Positions 41,876-51,086 are shown, numbered from the stretch's first letter. The stretch: 64,000 nucleotides of DNA from Nocardia sp. SYP-A9097 (GCF_009649815.1 NZ_WJIC01000013.1:141365-205364); one strand, 5' to 3'. The notes: generated by a model not told the origin, from the letters alone. Program-made: numbers and translations.

Positions 41876-43429
41876 ATGCCCGTTCCGGCAGCCGCAGTGT
41901 TCGAACGTCTGCGGACGTTCGCGGCAGTGGATACCACCGAGGAGCGCGAAACCCGCGAGATCACCGAGGTGTTCACCGGCAGGACGCTCGGGACTGTGCC
42001 GGTGGGCACCGCCGCCGATGTCGCCACGGCCGTCGCCAAAGCGCGTGCCGCGCAAGTGGAATGGGCCTTGCGCCCCGCCAAGGACCGCGCCGAGGTCTTC
42101 AACCGCTACCGGGATCTCGTGGTGGAGAACCGCGAATACCTGATGGATGTGGTGCAGGCCGAGACCGGTAAGGCGCGCTGGGCCGCCCAGGAAGAGATCA
42201 TGGGGCTGATGTTCGCGGCCCGCTACTTCGCTCGTGTCGCACCGCAATTGCTCGCCTCGCACAGTGTGCCCGGTGCGTTCCCGGTCCTGAACCGGGCGGC
42301 CGTGCGTGCGGTACCCAAGGGCATCGTCGGTGTCATCGCGCCGTGGAACTATCCGATGCTGCTCTCGATCGGCGACTCCATCCCCGCGCTGCTGGCGGGC
42401 AATGCCGTGGTGGTGAAGCCGGACAGTCAAACCCCGTACTCGTCGCTGGCCAATGCCGAACTGTTCGCTCGCGCCGGGCTCCCGCGCGATCTGTTCGCGG
42501 TGGTCACCGGCCCCGGCACGGTGGTCGGCACCGCCATCGTGGACGCCTGCGACTACCTCATGTTCACCGGCTCCTCGGCCACCGGCCGCACCCTGGCCGA
42601 ACAGTGCGGCCGCCGCCTGATCGGCTTCTCCGCCGAACTCGGCGGCAAGAACCCGATGATCGTCGCCGCGGGCGCGGATATCGGCAAGGCCGCCAAAGCC
42701 GCTGTGCGAGCATGCTTCTCGAACGCCGGCCAACTCTGCATCTCCATCGAGCGCCTCTACGTCGAGCGGTCGGTGGCCGCCGAATTCACCGAAAAGTTCG
42801 TCACCGCCGTCAAAGCCGCCAAAATCGGTGCGGCCTACGACTATTCGGAGGATATCGGCAGCCTCATCTCCGAAGCCCAACTCGAGACCGTCACCAAACA
42901 CGTGGCCGACGCCGTCTCCAAGGGCGCGAAAGTCCTCGCCGGCGGCAACCCACGCCCCGACCTCGGCCCCCTATTCTTCGAACCCACGGTCCTGTCCGGC
43001 GTCACCGACACCATGGAGTGCGGCCGCAACGAAACCTTCGGCCCCCTGGTCTCCATCTACCCCGTTGCCGACGTGGAAGAAGCCATCACCAAGGCCAACG
43101 ACACCGAATACGGCCTCAACGCAAGTGTTTGGGCCGCAAGCACAGCCGAAGGCGAGCGCATTGCCGAACGCCTACACGCGGGCACGGTGAACATAGACGA
43201 GGGCTACGCCCCCGCCTGGGGCTCCACCGGCGCCCCCATGGGCGGCATGGGCATCTCCGGCGTAGGCCGCCGCCACGGCCCCGACGGCCTCCTCAAATTC
43301 ACCGAACCCCAAACGGTAGTGGTCACCCGCTTCCTGAACCTCGACCCCCCGCCCATGATCTCCCAGGAGATATGGCAGCCCTTCCTGATGGGCGTAGCCC
43401 GGGCGATCAAGTACCTGCCCGGCCGCTGA
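41876..43429 (+). CDS. Succinate-semialdehyde dehydrogenase-like ALDH (GabD2 type)
   Basis: 517 residues from ATG 41876 (CAGGAGG upstream). The NAD(P) core is GVIAPWNYP, FTGSSATGRTLAEQ, with the general base Glu in AELGGKNP and the nucleophile Cys in NAGQLCISIER. The C-terminal GMGISGVGRRHGPDGLLKFT is typical of the GabD2 branch found in mycobacteria, which oxidises succinic semialdehyde to succinate. The gene stands alone, divergent from the exporter. Confidence 0.88.
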   Translation: MPVPAAAVFERLRTFAAVDTTEERETREITEVFTGRTLGTVPVGTAADVATAVAKARAAQVEWALRPAKDRAEVFNRYRDLVVENREYLMDVVQAETGKARWAAQEEIMGLMFAARYFARVAPQLLASHSVPGAFPVLNRAAVRAVPKGIVGVIAPWNYPMLLSIGDSIPALLAGNAVVVKPDSQTPYSSLANAELFARAGLPRDLFAVVTGPGTVVGTAIVDACDYLMFTGSSATGRTLAEQCGRRLIGFSAELGGKNPMIVAAGADIGKAAKAAVRACFSNAGQLCISIERLYVERSVAAEFTEKFVTAVKAAKIGAAYDYSEDIGSLISEAQLETVTKHVADAVSKGAKVLAGGNPRPDLGPLFFEPTVLSGVTDTMECGRNETFGPLVSIYPVADVEEAITKANDTEYGLNASVWAASTAEGERIAERLHAGTVNIDEGYAPAWGSTGAPMGGMGISGVGRRHGPDGLLKFTEPQTVVVTRFLNLDPPPMISQEIWQPFLMGVARAIKYLPGR

Positions 43430-43468
43430 CCTCAACCCGGACAACCGATCTCACGTGCAGGGCGGTGG

Positions 43469-43496
43469 CGCGGCCGGCCCGGAGAAACCGGCCGCG
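43469..43496. terminator. Putative hairpin between convergent genes
   Basis: CGCGGCCGG (43469-43477) and CCGGCCGCG (43488-43496) form a 9-bp GC stem. No T-run follows, so it is only a probable terminator. Confidence 0.5.
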
Positions 43497-43503
43497 TCAC
43501 CTC

Positions 43504-43908
43504 TCATCCGGTTCGGTCGGCGCCTCGGGGCGGGGCTGGAGCCGCGTCCAGGACTGCCGCTTCGGCGTCGGTGAAGAGCCGGGACCGGATGATGAATCGG
43601 ACGCCTTCGGGGGCTTCCAGGGAGAAGGTGGTGGTGCGGGCGGGTATCACGTCGACGGTGAGGTGGGTGTGGCGCCAGTGTTCGTATTGGTCGACGGTGA
43701 TCCAGAAGGGGGTGTCGGGGAAGACTCGGCCGAGCATGACATCGGCTGCGCCGACCCGGAATTCGCCGAGCGGATAGCACACGGGTGAGCTGCCGTCACC
43801 GCAGCTGGATTGATGGAACATGACCGGACCGTTATGGGAGATGAGCCCCTGCAGCACATCGGCCGCGGCCTCGGTGATGGCCACCCTGGTAACGGAACCC
43901 GTCCTCAT
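43504..43908 (-). CDS. DUF779 protein (acetaldehyde dehydrogenase-associated)
   Basis: 134 residues from ATG 43908 (MRTGSVTRVAITEAAADVLQ). Typical of DUF779 are the MFHQSSCGDGSSPVCYPLG segment with conserved cysteines, then VRFIIRSRLFT. DUF779 proteins normally follow exaC, the acetaldehyde dehydrogenase gene. Here only the first 25 codons of such a gene survive, directly upstream. The DUF779 gene itself is intact, so it may now be useless or have an independent role. Confidence 0.88.
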   Translation of the reverse strand: MRTGSVTRVAITEAAADVLQGLISHNGPVMFHQSSCGDGSSPVCYPLGEFRVGAADVMLGRVFPDTPFWITVDQYEHWRHTHLTVDVIPARTTTFSLEAPEGVRFIIRSRLFTDAEAAVLDAAPAPPRGADRTG

Positions 43909-43953
43909 CCGACCCCTCCAAAATCGCACGGACTGCTTCGGAAGCTTTGCGCC

Positions 43954-44031
43954 TCAAAGAGATCCGAAATTCTCGGGGGAGTGGCTCGTAAGTACGACAC
44001 TGCCGGCGGTGCCAGGTTCGGCGTAAATCAT
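43954..44031 (-). pseudogene. N-terminal relic of acetaldehyde dehydrogenase (exaC)
   Basis: Only 25 codons remain, beginning MIYAEPGTAGSVV. The start of ExaC-type enzymes reads much the same (MxYxxPGxxGSVV followed by S.Y.NF). The Shine-Dalgarno AGGAG upstream of ATG 44031 is intact. The rest of the enzyme (about 480 codons) is missing between here and DUF779, which points to a single deletion that kept the two ends. Confidence 0.7.
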
Positions 44032-44085
44032 GGTCGCGGCTCCTGATCGCAGATCTGCGGTGACCGGGGTCACTATGAACCCACC

Positions 44086-44118
44086 GGGTTGGCAGAGGGT
44101 TGGCGCAGGGTTGGTGAA
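44086..44118. promoter_or_regulatory. Three 11-bp direct repeats, SARP-style operator
   Basis: GGGTTGG heptamers start at 44086, 44097 and 44108, each followed by a 4-base spacer, the classic spacing for SARP/OmpR-type winged-helix regulators. They lie 55-87 bases upstream of the exaC relic start and beside the regulator gene. Confidence 0.7.
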
Positions 44119-44220
44119 AAGTAGGCTGTTCACTGCAACCTCGGCGCAACGATGCCCCCACCGCTGTGGCGGTCGTTTCATATCGCCGAGACGACCGGGG
44201 AAAAGGCCGTCATCGACCAA

Positions 44221-45444
44221 CTACGCGCGTAACGCGGTGTGCAGTCGGGCCGCCGCCAGCGCGCGGCGGCTGTCGCCCGGGGCGAGCAATCGCAGTGCGT
44301 GCTCGTGAATTTCGATATCGTCCGGGCAGCGCTGCCCGAATCGCAAGGCGTGCTCGGGATTTCGATCCGCGAGCACCGCGGTGCGCAAGCAGACGTCGAG
44401 GTGTTCACGCCACTGCACAATGCCGGGAATATCGGAATCCGGTAGTAGCGGACCGCGATACAGGCGCACGGCGGTGGTGAGATCGCCCGCCTCGAGCGCG
44501 GATAGCAGTTCGGTGGCATCGCAGGCGACGGGATCGGTGAGCATATAGCGGCGATCCGCGATCTGACCGTCGGTGGCGCGGCGCAGGCGCGAGACATCGG
44601 CTTTGAGGGTGCTCGGGGACACCGACCGGTCACCATAGACGGCAGCGTGCAAACGCTCGGGGGTGAAACCCTCCGGCTCCAGCGCGAGCAGGGTGAGAAT
44701 CTCCACCTGACGCGGGCGCATGGCGACCTGCCGGCCCTGCTTGTAGAGGCGTGGCACACCCAGGCATTCGAGGCGGGTGCGGGCGGCCGGCCTGGAATAC
44801 TCTGCGTGCAAACGTGATTCGATGGCGGTGACCAAGGCCCGCACCGTGGTCAGGATCATCGGATGCGAGCGATCCCAATAGGTCGACAGGTCCAGCACAC
44901 CCAGTTGCCGCCCATCGGCGGCGCGAATGGGCGCGCAGTAGCAGACCCAGCCGTGCAGTGCCTCCACCAAATGCTCTGCGGCCCATACCGAACTGGGGCG
45001 GCCGGTGTGCAGGGTCAGGGCGACGCCGCTGGTTCCCATATACGGTTCGTCCCAGCAGCCGCCGGGTGCCAGGTTCACCGTCTCGGCGCGCCGCCGGACC
45101 GACCGGTCGCCGCAGCTGAACAGCACGGTCCCCGCGTCATCGGTGACGACCGCGACCATCCCGGCATCCTCGGCAATGGCACGAATCTCCCCGGCCAATT
45201 CGGTGACGGGCGTCCGCAGCGGCGATTCCGCCCAGCGCGAACCCAATTCGTCCCGATCGGTGGCGGGTGCGACCGCCCGCGCCGGATCGACAGTGCGCAA
45301 GGACCGCTCCCACGACTCCACGACTTCTTCCCGCAGCACCGGCGCCGGCACCCCGGCGAGCAACTGCCGCGGACCCGTGGCCCACCGCGCCCACACCTTC
45401 TCCAACTCCGCACGCTGCTGTGATAGGGCGGGCAGGTGTGTCAT
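44221..45444 (-). CDS. GAF-domain transcriptional regulator with winged-helix output
   Basis: 407 residues from ATG 45444. An N-terminal helical region (LREEVVESWERSLR, as in acetoin/alcohol regulators) leads into a GAF domain (about residues 90-225, MVAVVTDDAGTVLF and MGTSGVALTLHTGRP). The C-terminus is a winged helix of the SARP/Trans_reg_C kind (RPRQVEILTLLALEPEGFTP, then LKADVSRLRRATDGQ) with a BTAD-like tail. It should control the exaC-DUF779 unit through the 11-bp repeats. Since exaC is lost, it may regulate nothing here. Confidence 0.82.
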   Translation of the reverse strand: MTHLPALSQQRAELEKVWARWATGPRQLLAGVPAPVLREEVVESWERSLRTVDPARAVAPATDRDELGSRWAESPLRTPVTELAGEIRAIAEDAGMVAVVTDDAGTVLFSCGDRSVRRRAETVNLAPGGCWDEPYMGTSGVALTLHTGRPSSVWAAEHLVEALHGWVCYCAPIRAADGRQLGVLDLSTYWDRSHPMILTTVRALVTAIESRLHAEYSRPAARTRLECLGVPRLYKQGRQVAMRPRQVEILTLLALEPEGFTPERLHAAVYGDRSVSPSTLKADVSRLRRATDGQIADRRYMLTDPVACDATELLSALEAGDLTTAVRLYRGPLLPDSDIPGIVQWREHLDVCLRTAVLADRNPEHALRFGQRCPDDIEIHEHALRLLAPGDSRRALAAARLHTALRA

Positions 45445-45578
45445 CGCGCAAACTCCTCGCGGGGCGACTCGGAAATGCGATACCCCATGATGGCGCGCGT
45501 ACTCACCACGTGTACCCCATTCGGTGGAGTCCATGCGTTAATTCGATTCGACCGCCTTCGCAGCCTTCGCGAACGGCC

Positions 45579-46016
45579 GGATATCGGTGCTTGCTGGCCG
45601 GTTGGGGTAATCGCGCTCTGAGCGTGGCCGCCGCGCACGCCGATCTCATCGCCTTCACCGGTGCGGGCACGGACGCGAACGGCAAGCTCACTCTCGCCGA
45701 CTCCGCCGCCACCGTCGAACGCATCGACCATGTGCGCGCCCTGCTCGGCGAACGCACCGTCGAATTCAATCTCCTGGTCCAAGCCGTCGTAGCCCCCGAA
45801 GAGCGTTCCGCCGCAACCGATTACCTCGCGGACAACCTGCCACCCGACTTCAGCGGCGACTTGGAGGACCTCCCGGTCGTACTGTTCGGTACGCCGGATC
45901 AGATCGCCGACACCCTGCGCGAACGCCGGAAAACCTTCGGGTTCAACTACATAACCGTCCTGGAACACAATATGGAGAAACTCGCACCCGTCATCGCGCT
46001 GCTGCGCGGCGAGTGA
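45579..46016 (+). pseudogene. C-terminal relic of an LLM-class flavin-dependent oxidoreductase
   Basis: About 145 codons that look like the last third of an F420- or FMN-dependent luciferase-like monooxygenase: LLAGWGNRALSVAAAHADLI, then the hinge VVLFGTPDQIADTLRERRKT, and FNYITVLEHNMEKLAPVIA. The N-terminal two thirds with the flavin site are missing; no proper start is seen. It is most likely a degraded gene end. Confidence 0.72.
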
Positions 46017-46038
46017 GCCAGCGGCGCGGTCGAGTCCG

Positions 46039-46488
46039 TCAGCTCAGGACCGCGTCGGCCGGCGGGGCGACGAACATGTAGGACTTCTCCTCGATGCGCT
46101 GGTGGATGCGCCATTCACCGTCCACGCGGACGAAGGTGTCGTGATACCAGAGCCCGCACAGCATCAGGCGGCTATGACCGTCCGCGCCGGCCACCAGCAT
46201 CGGGTTGTGGCACATGGTGCGGGCGGTGGCGTGATCGCCTTCGACGCGGATCGCGGAATTGGCGACCATATGCTGGAACGCCGAGAAATTCGGCATGACG
46301 GCGGCGAGGAAGGTTTTGGTGGACGCCAGATCGCCGGCCGGACCGCCCATGGCGGTGTAGTCGATATGGGCGTCGGCGGTGAAGAGCTCATCGAGCAATT
46401 CCCACTGGTGGGTGTCGACCGCATGCGAATACCGGACCATCAGGTCCTGTATTTCCATACGGTCGGAAATCTCCTGCAGGGACAGCAT
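46039..46488 (-). CDS. SnoaL-like (NTF2-fold) protein
   Basis: 149 residues from ATG 46488 (MLSLQEISDRMEIQDLMVRY). The IQDLMVRYSHAVDTHQWELL helix, DELFTADAHIDY and the C-terminal WRIHQRIEEKSYMF are standard for the SnoaL_4 group. No hydrolase or isomerase residues can be assigned with certainty. It is convergent with the LLM relic. Confidence 0.82.
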   Translation of the reverse strand: MLSLQEISDRMEIQDLMVRYSHAVDTHQWELLDELFTADAHIDYTAMGGPAGDLASTKTFLAAVMPNFSAFQHMVANSAIRVEGDHATARTMCHNPMLVAGADGHSRLMLCGLWYHDTFVRVDGEWRIHQRIEEKSYMFVAPPADAVLS

Positions 46489-46609
46489 GAGCGCCTCCGG
46501 GTTGTGCCTATCCAGCTGTGGGTCGGTGCCCGAGCGTACGGCGCACCGGCGGCTGATCTTGTGTTTTCGAAAGATACGGCGATGCAATCGATCTCGTCCA
46601 GACCGGTCG

Positions 46610-47023
46610 TCAACTTTCGACGGGCACGCGACGCGGCGGTAGCAGCAGCACGGCCAGCAGCCAGCCCAGCAGGGCCGCGACAATGGGCGCACCGGTCCAG
46701 AACTCCACGATCTCGGGCACTCCGCCTTCGCTCACCGACGCCGACCCGAAGTACAGCGCCCAGGTGAGCAACGGGGCCAGCGCTCCGAAAAGTTGATAAG
46801 CGCCGGGCCGATCCGCTGCCGGGCGCAACAGTCGCGCCAGCACGTCCACCCCGATCGCCGCGACCACGAACATCAGCAGAATGGACAGATTACGGGCCTC
46901 GTTCTCCGCACCGGAGAGCACGACGGTGGGCAACATCGTCAGCACCGCCGCACCGAACGGAAGCCGCCACCGCGAATGCGCCCAGGCATCGAGGATCAAT
47001 CCACCGACGAGCCAGGTCGACAC
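46610..47023 (-). CDS. Integral membrane protein, possibly N-truncated
   Basis: 137 residues from GTG 47023, with about four hydrophobic segments (AAVLTMLPTVVLSGA, SILLMFVVAAIGVDVLARLL, LAPLLTWALYF, APIVAALLGWLLAVLLLP). The first residues already look like the middle of a membrane protein, and no Shine-Dalgarno is evident, so an upstream part may be lost. No known family recognised. Confidence 0.5.
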   Translation of the reverse strand: MSTWLVGGLILDAWAHSRWRLPFGAAVLTMLPTVVLSGAENEARNLSILLMFVVAAIGVDVLARLLRPAADRPGAYQLFGALAPLLTWALYFGSASVSEGGVPEIVEFWTGAPIVAALLGWLLAVLLLPPRRVPVES

Positions 47024-47284
47024 CGCCGCGTGACCGCATCCGCCCCCGCCGTGACCGCCGGTCCGGCCTGGCGTGGATCACCCACCGTCGCAATAACTCT
47101 CGCACCCAATGTCTGCGCACTCACCGCATCCACGGTACGCAGCGGACGCGGGTCAGGCCCCGTAATCCTTGACGGCGACGGTACGAGCTACCTGCTGCGG
47201 CGCCCCGCCGGCGTCCCGCAGCCCGTCCCGGGCGAATAGCGCGCCGCTCCGGCCTGCCGGTCGAATGTGCGGCATTGTGGTCCC

Positions 47285-47941
47285 GTGCCCACCATCACCC
47301 TGGAACAGGTCAGCGCCGGTTACGGGTCGACACCGCAGCTCATCGAGGTGAACGCGACCTTCCTCGCCGGGCGCTGCGCGGCGGTCGTCGGTCCCAGTGG
47401 TGCGGGTAAGACGACGCTGCTGCGGCTGCTGAACCGCTTCGGTGAACCCAGCGGCGGACGGGTGCTGCTCGACGGTATCCCGATCGTCGAGCTGTTCGTG
47501 CAGACGCTGCGCCGCCGGGTCGGGCTGGTACCGCAGAAGCCGGTGCTGCTCACCGATACCGTCGAGGAAGAGGTGCGGGTCGGGCGTGCGGTCACCGCGG
47601 AGCGGGTGGGGGAGTTGCTCACCCGGGCGGGGCTGACTCCCGACTTCGCGGGCAGGCGCTGCGCCGAACTGTCCGGTGGTGAGGCACAACGGGTTTGCCT
47701 CGCACGAGCCCTCGCGGTGGAGCCCGAGGTATTGCTGCTGGACGAACCGACCTCGGCGCTCGACGATGTCGCGACCGCCGCGGTCGGCGATCTCATTCGC
47801 ACCCACTGCGACTCGGGTGGCAGCGTCGTATTGGTAAGTCACGACACCACTTTCGTCACCGAGGTGGCCGATGAGACATGGCGGTTGGAGCACGGTCTGC
47901 TCTCCCGCCGCACCGATCCGAGGACCGGTGAATCGTCGTGA
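47285..47941 (+). CDS. fetA: ABC transporter ATPase, FetA-like
   Basis: 218 residues from GTG 47285. Walker A GPSGAGKTT, Q-loop LVPQKPVLLTD, signature LSGGEAQRVCLARALA and Walker B VLLLDEPTSALD are complete. The start of the next gene overlaps the stop (GTGA). The pairing with an UPF0014 permease makes it a FetA (YbbL)-like subunit, proposed to export iron or other metals. Confidence 0.85.
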   Translation: MPTITLEQVSAGYGSTPQLIEVNATFLAGRCAAVVGPSGAGKTTLLRLLNRFGEPSGGRVLLDGIPIVELFVQTLRRRVGLVPQKPVLLTDTVEEEVRVGRAVTAERVGELLTRAGLTPDFAGRRCAELSGGEAQRVCLARALAVEPEVLLLDEPTSALDDVATAAVGDLIRTHCDSGGSVVLVSHDTTFVTEVADETWRLEHGLLSRRTDPRTGESS

Positions 47942-48714
47942 CGAATGAGCTCTCGGTACCCGACTGGACCGGCGTCTCGGCCTCGCTGCTACTGGTCGGT
48001 CTGGCCGCGCTCATCGCCTACCGCCAGCGCCTGAACCTCACCCGCGAGTTGCTGATCGCGGCCGCCCGGGCCGGAGTCCAGCTGATCGCGGTGGGCGCGA
48101 TTCTGCTGATCCTGTTCCGGCACACCGGATTACCGGGTGCGCTCGGCTGGGTGGTGCTCATGGTGGTGATCGCGGGCTTCGTGGCGGGTCGCCGCGGTGC
48201 GGGCCTGCCGCATGCCCGCCGCTCCGCCACCCTGGGCGTTGCGTTCGGCTCGACCGTCACCTTGGGGGCGCTCATTCTGCTGGGTGTCATCTCCACGCAC
48301 GCGCGGGTGGTGGTTCCGGTGGGTGGCATGATCGTCTCCTCGGCCATGCAGGCCACCGGTATTGCCCTGCGCCGTCTCGCCGAGGATGTCCGCCGCTCCC
48401 GCGACGCCGTCGAAGCCCGTCTGGCCCTTGGGCTTTCGGCGCACGACGCGTTTCTGCCGTATCGCCGCTCCGCACTGCGCACCGCGCTGATTCCCGCGAT
48501 AGACTCCACAAAGGTGGTCGGGCTGATCAGTTTGCCCGGCGCTATGACGGGGTTGATTTTGGCGGGTGTGGATCCGCTCACAGCGATCCGCTACCAGATA
48601 GTGGTCATGTATATGCTCTTGGCCGCAACGACTCTCGCAGCGCTGGCCGCTACCCGGGTCGCCGAACAGACCCTCTTCGACCCCGCGCAGCGCCTGGCTC
48701 CACTGACCGAATAG
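47938..48714 (+). CDS. fetB: UPF0014/FetB-type ABC permease
   Basis: 258 residues, about seven membrane segments. The typical core is AAARAGVQLIAVGAILLILF, MIVSSAMQATGIALRRL, and ALIPAIDSTKVVGLISLPGA with MTGLILAGVDPLTAIRYQIV. FetAB is an iron-exporting ABC transporter in E. coli that raises peroxide resistance. Here it is probably the same, but metal specificity is inferred. Confidence 0.86.
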   Translation: MTNELSVPDWTGVSASLLLVGLAALIAYRQRLNLTRELLIAAARAGVQLIAVGAILLILFRHTGLPGALGWVVLMVVIAGFVAGRRGAGLPHARRSATLGVAFGSTVTLGALILLGVISTHARVVVPVGGMIVSSAMQATGIALRRLAEDVRRSRDAVEARLALGLSAHDAFLPYRRSALRTALIPAIDSTKVVGLISLPGAMTGLILAGVDPLTAIRYQIVVMYMLLAATTLAALAATRVAEQTLFDPAQRLAPLTE

Positions 48715-48792
48715 CCGTCGGATCGCCGGTCTGCCCGAAACGCCGGTATTGTCGTATCGGCGAGTAAACTGGTTGGGAGATAGGCAGTTTCG

Positions 48793-49773
48793 ATGGAACC
48801 AGCCGATTTTTTCATGCCGTACGGTCCGGTGGAGCTCAACGCACTGGAGCTGGAGGCAGAGGCGGGGATGTGGGAGTGGCTCGAGGCATTCGAGCTGATA
48901 CCCACCGAGTTGACGCGGCGGCGGATGGAACGCACCAGACCTGCGCGCATGTACGCGCTGTGGTGCCCGAACGCCGATGTCGAGGAGCTCACACTCCTGA
49001 GTCAGTACACGGCTTGGGCTTTCGTCGTCGACGATCAGTTCGATATCGAAATCCCGGATCCACAGCGCAGTCTGGAAGCCGTACAGGCCCTCAACACGGT
49101 ATTCGACAGTGCCGGGCAACCTTCCGGCGTCCTCGCCGTGGCGTTTGCCGACCTGTGGCGGCGGCTGTCGGAGGGCCGCTCGACGGAGTGGCGCGAAGCC
49201 GTACGAGGTGAGATCCGCGACTGGCTCTGGACGTATTACACCGAGAGTGTGGGTCGTCTCTCCGGAAACCTCCCGGATCTGGAGACCTATCGCGCGCATC
49301 GCCGAGACGGTGTGGCGCTCTTCGTCTTTCTCGATATCAGCGAACGCGCGGAGGGTGTGGACCTGACCGCGGCCGCCCGCTATCTTCCGGCCATGCGCAG
49401 CCTGCGCGAGGCGGCGGTCGAGCATATGGGGCTGTTCAACGATGTGCTCTCGGTGGCCTCGGACGAAGCGTCCGGCTACCTCTACAACTCGGTGCTGCTG
49501 GCCGAATATCACCTCGGGCACAACAGACTCCAGGCCCTGAAGCTGGTGAACGACATGCTCACCGAATGCATAGACCGCATGACCGCCGCACTGGAGCGAC
49601 TACCCGCCGAGCTGAACGACGCCGGCATCACCGGTCGTGACCGGGCCGACACCCTGACCACCGCAACCAACTACACGGTGTACGTCCGGGCGAATTTCGA
49701 TTACCACTACCAGGCCGCCCGTTACACGAGCGCGCCGATCGAGGCTCTGGAGCACGGGCTGCCACTGACCTGA
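48793..49773 (+). CDS. Class I terpene synthase
   Basis: 326 residues. The Asp-rich motif is D80-DQFD at residues 80-84 (VVDDQFDIEI), and the NSE motif begins at N216 (NDVLSVASDE), with Asp where the last Glu usually stands and Glu one residue later. The C-terminal ARY matches the conserved RY pair. It should ionise a prenyl diphosphate and cyclise it. The next gene encodes a prenyl diphosphate synthase with the features of a GGPP enzyme, so a diterpene is the likely product; sesqui- or sesterterpenes are not excluded. No cytochrome P450 is nearby. Confidence 0.88.
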   Translation: MEPADFFMPYGPVELNALELEAEAGMWEWLEAFELIPTELTRRRMERTRPARMYALWCPNADVEELTLLSQYTAWAFVVDDQFDIEIPDPQRSLEAVQALNTVFDSAGQPSGVLAVAFADLWRRLSEGRSTEWREAVRGEIRDWLWTYYTESVGRLSGNLPDLETYRAHRRDGVALFVFLDISERAEGVDLTAAARYLPAMRSLREAAVEHMGLFNDVLSVASDEASGYLYNSVLLAEYHLGHNRLQALKLVNDMLTECIDRMTAALERLPAELNDAGITGRDRADTLTTATNYTVYVRANFDYHYQAARYTSAPIEALEHGLPLT

Positions 49774-49922
49774 ACAGCGGCGTTACGGCCGTTGCAGAAA
49801 TGAAATCCGCAGGCGGCCTCGCGTTTTCGCACCGGGATGGGACGATTGAAATCTTCTATGCATGACCGCCCAATCACCGTCGGGTGGCTGCGGGGGCCGT
49901 GTCCGAGCGAGCGGGGACGATT

Positions 49923-51086
49923 ATGCGAGCGTCGAAACCGACCAAAAACACAGCGGGACAACGACTCGACGGTATGCGCCGATGGGGTCTGACCCGGCCG
50001 AGCCGGGTCAACCGCATCGACCACAGCGAAATACGCCAGCGCCCGGTGGAATACGGTCAACACCCGGCCGAGAGCGGCACCCAGCACGCGGCCCGCGGAC
50101 AGCTGGCCGCGGCACGGCTGGCCATCGAACCGGTACTGCGCGCGGCGATCGCCTCACTCGCCGACCCGATGGACGATATGGCGGGCTACCACTTCGGCTG
50201 GTGCGATGCCGACGGCATGGAGACCATCGGTGTGCAGGGCAAGGCTTTACGTCCGGCCCTGACCTTCGCCGCCGCCGTGGCCTGCGGCGGCAGTATCGAG
50301 AACGCCACCCACGCGGCCGCGGCAGTCGAACTGCTGCACAACTTCTCGCTGGTACATGACGATGTCATGGACCAGGACCAGTTCCGGCACGGCCGCCCCA
50401 CGGTCTGGCGGGTATGGGGTGAAACCAATGCGACTCTGCTGGGCGATGCCCTGCAGGCACTCGCACTCGGCGTGCTCTCCGATGGTGTACCCGAACCCGT
50501 GACCGCCCAGGCGGTGATCCGGCTGGCCCGCGCCACTGTGACACTGTGCCGTGGACAGTACGAGGATTGCGCCTTCGCGGAACGGTCCTCGGTGAGCGTG
50601 GACGAATACCTCACCATGGCAGCGGGCAAAACCGGCGCATTACTGGGCTGCGCGTGCGCGCTCGGCGCATTGTGCGCGGGCGCGGATCATCGCGTGGTGT
50701 CGGCCATGCACACCTTCGGCTGCGAACTCGGCCTGGTGTTCCAGCTGGTCGACGATGCCATCGACATCTGGGGCGATCCCGAGGTGACCGGAAAACCCGC
50801 ACACAGCGACCTGATTCAACGCAAACAGTCGTTCCCCGTGGTCTGCGCACTGGCCTCGAATACCGACCCGGGCCGTGAGTTCGCGCGCCTCTATCAAGCC
50901 CGTCAGCCCATGACCGCGGACCGCGCGGCACGGGCGGTCGTGCTGATCGAGGAGGCGGGCGGGCGGCAGCGCACCCTCGAACGTGCCGCCGACGCACTCG
51001 AATCCGCCCTCAACGCCCTCCCGCCGGAGGTCGCCGCAGCCGACCTCACAGCGCTCGCGCACCTGGTGGCCTATCGCGACAAGTAG
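49923..51086 (+). CDS. Polyprenyl diphosphate synthase, probably GGPP synthase
   Basis: 387 residues from ATG 49923. The first Asp-rich motif is D146-DVMD (LVHDDVMDQD) without the two-residue insert of bacterial FPP synthases, and F141 stands five residues before it, as in archaeal-type GGPP synthases. The second motif is VDDAIDIWGD (D277, D278, D281). GKALRPAL is the substrate-binding segment. An Arg-rich N-terminal extension of about 60 residues is unusual. It most likely feeds C20 precursor to the adjacent cyclase. Confidence 0.87.
   Translation: MRASKPTKNTAGQRLDGMRRWGLTRPSRVNRIDHSEIRQRPVEYGQHPAESGTQHAARGQLAAARLAIEPVLRAAIASLADPMDDMAGYHFGWCDADGMETIGVQGKALRPALTFAAAVACGGSIENATHAAAAVELLHNFSLVHDDVMDQDQFRHGRPTVWRVWGETNATLLGDALQALALGVLSDGVPEPVTAQAVIRLARATVTLCRGQYEDCAFAERSSVSVDEYLTMAAGKTGALLGCACALGALCAGADHRVVSAMHTFGCELGLVFQLVDDAIDIWGDPEVTGKPAHSDLIQRKQSFPVVCALASNTDPGREFARLYQARQPMTADRAARAVVLIEEAGGRQRTLERAADALESALNALPPEVAAADLTALAHLVAYRDK

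Noticed and set aside
47041..47160. Minus-strand coding-like stretch (DAVSAQTLGARVIATVGDP) near the membrane protein
   Set aside because: Short, no start, and no family match; possible relic but not supported.
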